Assembly (NCBI GenBank): GCA_964611385.1
Contig: CAZSXS010000035.1
Location: 1-36,413, forward strand
Length of the DNA: 36,413 nt
Source: CAZSXS01 sp964611385
GTDB taxonomy: Bacteria > Bacillota > Clostridia > Lachnospirales > CAYPQA01
Reading direction: 5' to 3'
Every line of letters begins with the position of its first letter. The first letter of the stretch is position 1. The notes beneath the pieces were generated by a model. It worked only from the letters and a program-made list of their open reading frames with translations. It was not told the origin of the DNA and ran no database searches. The position numbers were made by a program, and so were the translations under genes. This document shows positions 31,963 to 36,413 of this stretch, in pieces.

Positions 31963-32685
31963 TTATAGTGGCAGCATAAGTTCTGTGGCAAACACACCGG
32001 GTTCGTTTTGTCTGTCCACAAAGCCACCGTATTTTTCAGAGATTTTATCAATGCGCACAAGCCCAAAGCCGTGGTTTGCTTGGTTCTTTGTGGAGAGAAA
32101 ACGCAGACCGCTTCGTTTGACCTCACCGGTTACGGAATTGGATACCGAAATATAGAAGAGTTCCTTATACAAGCCGATGTAGATGCGTATCCAGGGCGCT
32201 TCCTGTTGCTGGACTGTGCACGCCTCGATTGCATTGTCGAGCAAATTGCCCAGGATCACACACAAGTCAAGCTCCTGCACCCGCAAGTCTTTCGGCACTG
32301 TTGCTTTAACGTTGACGCTGATGTTCTTTGCCCTTGCCAGGGAGATTTTGCTGTTGAGTATCGCGTCCACCATTACATTCCCGGTTTTCAAAATAGTGTC
32401 TATGCTTACCAGATCCTCGTCCAGCTTGCCGAGGTAGTCTTTTAATTCTTCCTTTTGATCCAGAGCAAGGCAGACCTTCATCGCTTGAATGTGATTATGA
32501 TAATCATGCCGCCAACCGCGCATGGTTTTGTAAATGTTTTCCACCTCGTCACAGTGCCGGGCCACCAGGTCATTTTGATAGGCGGCAATGCGGCGTTCCA
32601 CAAGGATATTCATGTATTTTATATTGGCATACAGCAGCAAGGAGATGATAACGACCAGAGCCGCTGCACTATAAAGATAAGTCAT
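31963..32685 (-). CDS. Minimal GHKL sensor histidine kinase
   Basis: A 240-residue kinase with only one N-terminal membrane helix (about 3-24), a short coiled-coil linker, the phosphoacceptor motif 'WRHDYHNHIQ' with His60, the N box 'LGNLLDNAIEAC' near 142-153 and the G box 'NHGFGLVRI'. It belongs to the AgrC/NatK-like GHKL group, but lacks the five-to-seven-helix sensor that these usually carry, so it has almost no outside domain. It overlaps the LytTR regulator gene by four bases (ATGA), and the pair precedes the ABC exporter. Its signal may be the exporter itself or a membrane state rather than a soluble ligand. Confidence 0.94.
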   Translation of the reverse strand: MTYLYSAAALVVIISLLLYANIKYMNILVERRIAAYQNDLVARHCDEVENIYKTMRGWRHDYHNHIQAMKVCLALDQKEELKDYLGKLDEDLVSIDTILKTGNVMVDAILNSKISLARAKNISVNVKATVPKDLRVQELDLCVILGNLLDNAIEACTVQQQEAPWIRIYIGLYKELFYISVSNSVTGEVKRSGLRFLSTKNQANHGFGLVRIDKISEKYGGFVDRQNEPGVFATELMLPL

Positions 32686-33395
32686 TTTGCACCTCCAGAA
32701 ATATACTTCAACATGGCTCGGTTTACCTCCGTATACAGCCGCCTTGACAGCGGAAGCACTTTGCCGGAATCCAACGTAAGCTCTGTTCGTGTTATTTTCT
32801 TGACCCGCTCAAGATTTACAATACAACCTCGGTGACAGCGGATAAAATCATCCGTAAGCTGCTTTTCCAGCTCATACAGAGGCATTTTGACCCTGTGCTT
32901 TGCTTTTGTGCTCGTTATTTCAAGCAAGTGGTCAAAGGCTTCGATGTATTGCACCTCGTCTGTTGGTACGCGTATGTTTTCGCCGTCTATAGATAAATAG
33001 ATGGTTTTGCCCTTTTTTGAATTAATTTTGACTGCCCTGTCGAGCACCTCAAAAAGCTTTTCCTCCTTAAGCGGCTTCATCAAATAATGTAAAGCCGACA
33101 CGTCGTACCCCTCAGCCATATAATCCGAATAGCCCGTAATGAAAATGATTTGCACGCTGTCGTTATCCTGCCGGATCTTCCGTGCAAGGGCAACGCCGTC
33201 CATGCTTTTCATCTGTATGTCAAGCAACAAGATAGAGGCGCTTTTATCTTCCTCGTAGGAAAACAAAAAACGCTCCGCACTGTCGTAATCTGATATGCGC
33301 ACAGCAACACCACGCGCATCAGACCACTTGCGGACAAGTGCGGAGAGATATATGATTTGGGACCCTTCGTCATCGCAGATTGCTATATGTGTCAT
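32682..33395 (-). CDS. LytTR-family response regulator
   Basis: A 237-residue two-domain regulator. The receiver (1-120) has the acidic pair Asp8-Asp9, phospho-accepting Asp59 in 'LLLDIQM', Thr in 'FITGYSDY' and Lys in 'MKPLKEEK'. The DNA-binding LytTR domain spans about 140-235 ('EVQYIEAFDHLLEI', 'CHRGCIVNLERVKKI', 'LPLSRRLYTEVNRAM'). ATG 33395 follows AAAAGGGGATTAAA. It is the first gene of the kinase/regulator pair and probably activates the ABC exporter operon downstream. Confidence 0.96.
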   Translation of the reverse strand: MTHIAICDDEGSQIIYLSALVRKWSDARGVAVRISDYDSAERFLFSYEEDKSASILLLDIQMKSMDGVALARKIRQDNDSVQIIFITGYSDYMAEGYDVSALHYLMKPLKEEKLFEVLDRAVKINSKKGKTIYLSIDGENIRVPTDEVQYIEAFDHLLEITSTKAKHRVKMPLYELEKQLTDDFIRCHRGCIVNLERVKKITRTELTLDSGKVLPLSRRLYTEVNRAMLKYISGGAK

Positions 33396-33434
33396 TTTAA
33401 TCCCCTTTTCTTTTGGGTCTTTCTAAAACCGTGA

Positions 33435-33489
33435 GGGGAGGAAGGGAAAAACTTTTTCGCCATTTGAAAAAGTTTTTCCCTTCCTCCCC
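33435..33489. repeat. Hairpin repeat copy 4, inverted loop
   Basis: Arms 33435-33458 and 33466-33489 pair over 24 bases without mismatch around the loop GCCATTT, the reverse complement of AAATGGC; relative to copies 1-3 (AAACGGC) the loop is inverted with one change. The left flank is AAAACCGTGAGG, the same motif as on the left of copies 2 and 3. It lies between the end of the secreted-protein gene and the LytTR regulator. Confidence 0.92.
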
Positions 33490-33536
33490 CCTTTCATAAC
33501 TATTTATTCAAACTTGTACTTTCTCCTGTTGCCACA

Positions 33537-34655
33537 CTATTGAAGCAAAACAAATGAAACCTCGTGTCCATACGCTGTGCTTTCCGTGTCAGAAGCAGAA
33601 TAAGGCATACTACAAATTTCTATGCAGATCCAAGGTTGAGGCTCGGTATCATGATACAAATAAAACCTGTCATGAAATCCATGGGTAACAGAGTAGCTCG
33701 CATATAGGATTCGCTGTTGTTCATCATAGTGCTTTGTACCCCAATTATACCAAGTGCTATAATTCATTGACGAGCGCCAATAATTTAAAGATTCAAGCTT
33801 TCTATTTTCATCATATAGTATGCTTACTTCACTTGAAAGCCTATAATCATTAGGGCGTTCTTTTCTCTCCAAGTCAGAACCATTCAGAGGTTCTTTCATC
33901 TTTTCAAGCATACCGTTTTCGTTAGATAAACACTCAAAGGTACCATCATTACTTTGCAAAAAAATATTTCCATCGTATCTTATCCACTCTTCCATCTCAT
34001 TAAAAATAGCTTTTTCTTTGTATAGCCAATATTCATGAAACACTTCTGATAAAGAGTTGATAAGCTCTTTGTCATCTATACTTATCTTTTCTTCTATTAT
34101 AAAGGGGAATGGCACGCCTGAAACATATTGGTATTCGAAGTATGCTAGTTCTCCATTTTTGAGGTCGCTTAACTGCTTGGATATGACAGTACCATTCTCC
34201 CTATATGTACTAGTAAGTGTTCCGATTTTTGTTAGTTCATCTTTATAAAGAGTTGTACATAGGATAGCATTGGTAAAAACAGTAGCTTTGCTTTCAGAAT
34301 CAACGAAGTAGTCATCCCATATATGTATAACAAAACTCATTTTATTATTTTGATCATCTAAGTAGTATTCTATAAAAGGCACTGCTTGACGATACATAAT
34401 GCCATCGGGTTTTTCCTTATACATATTTTTGCCTCTCAAATACTTGTACACAATCTCTCTTTTTTCTGAATCCCCTAATAGGGGCTCACACGACACAGTG
34501 TCGTATACTCTTTCAGCAAACGAGCGTTTCGTGGTTTCCGGATCGCCTGATTGAGACAAGAATACCTCTTTGGTCAGCGTAAGCCCTTCTGATGCAAATA
34601 TAATACGTTGTAATGTCAGTAAAAACGAAAAGAGAATTATTATTTTCTTCTTCAT
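33537..34655 (-). CDS. Secreted protein of unknown function
   Basis: A 372-residue protein starting at ATG 34655, which overlaps the stop of the upstream lipoprotein gene (ATGA) and has AGAGAGG in front. The N-terminal 'KKKIIILFSFLLTLQRIIF' then 'ASEG' is a signal peptide, cleaved near residue 22. The mature part is rich in Tyr, Trp, Glu and Asp with antiparallel-strand patterns ('YYLDDQNNKMSFVIHIWDDYF', described only by pattern) and has no recognised domain. Gene coupling suggests that it works with the DUF5050-like lipoprotein at the cell surface. The hairpin repeat copy 4 follows its stop. Confidence 0.85.
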   Translation of the reverse strand: MKKKIIILFSFLLTLQRIIFASEGLTLTKEVFLSQSGDPETTKRSFAERVYDTVSCEPLLGDSEKREIVYKYLRGKNMYKEKPDGIMYRQAVPFIEYYLDDQNNKMSFVIHIWDDYFVDSESKATVFTNAILCTTLYKDELTKIGTLTSTYRENGTVISKQLSDLKNGELAYFEYQYVSGVPFPFIIEEKISIDDKELINSLSEVFHEYWLYKEKAIFNEMEEWIRYDGNIFLQSNDGTFECLSNENGMLEKMKEPLNGSDLERKERPNDYRLSSEVSILYDENRKLESLNYWRSSMNYSTWYNWGTKHYDEQQRILYASYSVTHGFHDRFYLYHDTEPQPWICIEICSMPYSASDTESTAYGHEVSFVLLQ

Positions 34656-36400
34656 TCTATTCCTCTCTGACCACCAACCCAATACCAACGCGGATGATCA
34701 AGCTGCCAGAACTCGCTGTTTTTATAGTACTCCATTTCAGCAGCTTCATCTTCATCACCAGCAGTATAGCTCACTTTGCGAACAATCACCATTTCGCCAT
34801 TTATAAGCTCTGTTTCAGTCAATCCGTCCCAATCAGTATCCAAGTTGTTTGTCATGACAAACTCACCATTGATGTATTGATAGATAGAACCGCCCCAAGA
34901 AGCAGCACCTGACCCGCCGGCGGAATAAATACATTTTTTATCCGCGTCCAGAGCCGGATTGCAAATTTCAGCAAATGTTTCAGAGGCGACAAACGACGAC
35001 CGCTTGGGGTCCCAAAGCCAGCATAGATACCAAGTATTGCCATGTGCCCCGGCGAAGCTTTCTAGGATAATGACATCCTTGTAGCCATCAAAGTTTACAT
35101 CCACAACCTGTAGCCCCATCGTATCCATCATCTCATTGTAAACCGGGTTGCCAGTCACTTCGTCCTCATAGAGTTCAGAGAAGTCTGCTGAAAGAATAGA
35201 AAGACCCTTTTCATCAAACACATCCAGACCCATAACATAACCGATCCCCCCTTCGTCCTTATGCTGCGTCATTCCTGTTGCCACAAAACGGTATTCTGGT
35301 ATTTCTTCGTGCAGACTAGTATGAACTTCATATGTTAAGTCTTGGTATGCATTTTGATCTAAATTGGCTATTAGCAGCTTGTCGCTGCCATCTACATTCA
35401 TGGAATAAATATTTGCACCAGTGATCATGTAATAAATTTGCTTGTCCCACAGAGCGAGCCAACTTGCGTGGTCGTCGGACAGTACTTGTTTGTCACTACC
35501 ATCCACGTTTATACTGCAGATTGTTTGATCATTTCCGTTTTTATAATAGATTCTGCCATCAAGCACATTCATGTATAACGTATAATCGTCGCTTAGCTTG
35601 CGTCTATCGCTGCCATCCGTCCTCATGGTATAAAGCTTGTAGTCATCTCCACTATGTATATAGTATATCCAGCCGTCCGCTGCTACAATACGAAAAGGGT
35701 TGTCATCAGACAATTTCAGCTTATCACTTCCATCTGTTTTTATGCTGTATATCCCTTTACCACCGCTAGATGATCCAGAGTAATAAAAAATCCGCTCTCC
35801 AAGCACAGCTGCATACAATGGCTTGTCATCAGATAGCTTTTTTCTCCCACTGCCATCGGTTTTTATCCGATAAAGTGCGGAGTCGTCGTCCCAATTGCTG
35901 TAATAGATATAAGAATCAGCTACATTCCAGAAAACAGAGATGATTTGATCGTTGGATAACTTGCGCCTGCCGCTGCCATCGGTATTCATCGTGTACAGCT
36001 TTCCACCGTCACTGTTATTCACATAATAAATTTGGTCTTTTGAAATATAAAATCGTTCCAGCCGATCATCATTGATTTTGTGATTTTCACTGCCATCAAT
36101 ATTGATACTGTAAAGACGCCCATTGTCATAGCGGTTTGTATAATAAATCCGGCCGTCTTGAACCGTGAAATCTACGCATTGAGTCGAACCTACCACCTCC
36201 ACTACTGGCAGACTGGAAGATTTAGGGGTTGATGCTTTAGACGATAATAAAAGTATGGAAGAATCCGTCTTGGCCAAGGCGGTATCCGCCCCTGCTTTTG
36301 CAGTCCTTTCAGGCGAAAGTCCGCAGCCGCTTAAAAATAGAACAAGTATAAGAACAAAAAAATAAAATGATAATAAAGATAGCTCATGTACAAAAATCAC
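34652..36400 (-). CDS. DUF5050-like beta-propeller lipoprotein
   Basis: 582 residues from GTG 36400; no good ribosome site is visible and the frame is open to the window edge, so the true start may lie outside. A lipobox LSGC with Cys26 follows the hydrophobic segment, marking a lipid-anchored surface protein. About seven repeats of some 40 residues follow (about 60-345), each with 'IYY' and 'xxDGS' followed by 'LSDD', as in DUF5050/TolB-type propellers. The C-terminal 200 residues contain 'VDVNFDGYKDVII', an FG-GAP-like calcium loop as in XAC2610-like domains. It is coupled to the secreted protein gene downstream. Ligand unknown. Confidence 0.9.
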   Translation of the reverse strand: MIFVHELSLLSFYFFVLILVLFLSGCGLSPERTAKAGADTALAKTDSSILLLSSKASTPKSSSLPVVEVVGSTQCVDFTVQDGRIYYTNRYDNGRLYSINIDGSENHKINDDRLERFYISKDQIYYVNNSDGGKLYTMNTDGSGRRKLSNDQIISVFWNVADSYIYYSNWDDDSALYRIKTDGSGRKKLSDDKPLYAAVLGERIFYYSGSSSGGKGIYSIKTDGSDKLKLSDDNPFRIVAADGWIYYIHSGDDYKLYTMRTDGSDRRKLSDDYTLYMNVLDGRIYYKNGNDQTICSINVDGSDKQVLSDDHASWLALWDKQIYYMITGANIYSMNVDGSDKLLIANLDQNAYQDLTYEVHTSLHEEIPEYRFVATGMTQHKDEGGIGYVMGLDVFDEKGLSILSADFSELYEDEVTGNPVYNEMMDTMGLQVVDVNFDGYKDVIILESFAGAHGNTWYLCWLWDPKRSSFVASETFAEICNPALDADKKCIYSAGGSGAASWGGSIYQYINGEFVMTNNLDTDWDGLTETELINGEMVIVRKVSYTAGDEDEAAEMEYYKNSEFWQLDHPRWYWVGGQRGIE

Positions 36401-36413
36401 GAACGATGGTATA

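Overview
The window looks like a chromosomal segment of an anaerobic, low-to-moderate GC Gram-positive bacterium of the class Clostridia; genus cannot be told. Reasons: strong AGGAGG-type ribosome sites, frequent TTG/GTG starts, sigma-A promoters of the TTGACA-17-TATAAT type, LplB/YtcP/LipO sugar transporters, LytTR/GHKL two-component systems, a tagO-type gene beside upp, and lipobox lipoproteins. No rRNA, tRNA, CRISPR array, transposase or phage gene was seen.

Layout. 1-3.0 kb (+): an AraC-type regulator with a long effector-binding half, followed by an unrecognised 447-residue protein. 3.2-4.4 kb (-): a lone galactokinase. 4.9-13.4 kb (+): a carbohydrate-uptake locus: promoter, 22-codon hydrophobic leader ORF, two LplB/YtcP-like permeases, a lipoprotein solute-binding protein, a cytoplasmic putative alpha/alpha-toroid enzyme and a cytoplasmic GH78 alpha-L-rhamnosidase. 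Together they suggest import and intracellular breakdown of a rhamnose-capped oligosaccharide. 13.4-15.7 kb (+): a (CATT)10 tract, a consensus promoter, the stump of a response regulator and an intact 7TM-type histidine kinase. 15.9-16.7 kb (+): a YdcF/SanA-like membrane protein.

16.8-20.8 kb (-): a housekeeping cluster, SEC-C protein, Sua5-type tRNA modification enzyme (with an odd repeat insertion), low-molecular-weight phosphatase, uracil phosphoribosyltransferase and a TagO/WecA-type transferase. 20.8-28.1 kb (-): a mosaic region with a copper-amine-oxidase-N-domain protein, a GNAT acetyltransferase, a diguanylate cyclase, a three-gene ABC-2 exporter and a small membrane protein/ArsR pair. 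Three different pairs of short direct repeats bracket segments here. 28.1-33.4 kb (-): a LytTR regulator, a minimal GHKL kinase and a two-subunit ABC exporter. 33.5-36.4 kb (-): a two-gene unit for a secreted protein and a DUF5050-like repeat lipoprotein that reaches almost to the window edge.

The most distinctive non-coding feature is a family of long near-perfect hairpins with a shared core (loop AAACGGC between TTTTTTC and GAAAAAA) found four times between genes, with outer stems that differ in sequence but remain paired. The second is the set of direct-repeat pairs at 21.9-28.0 kb.
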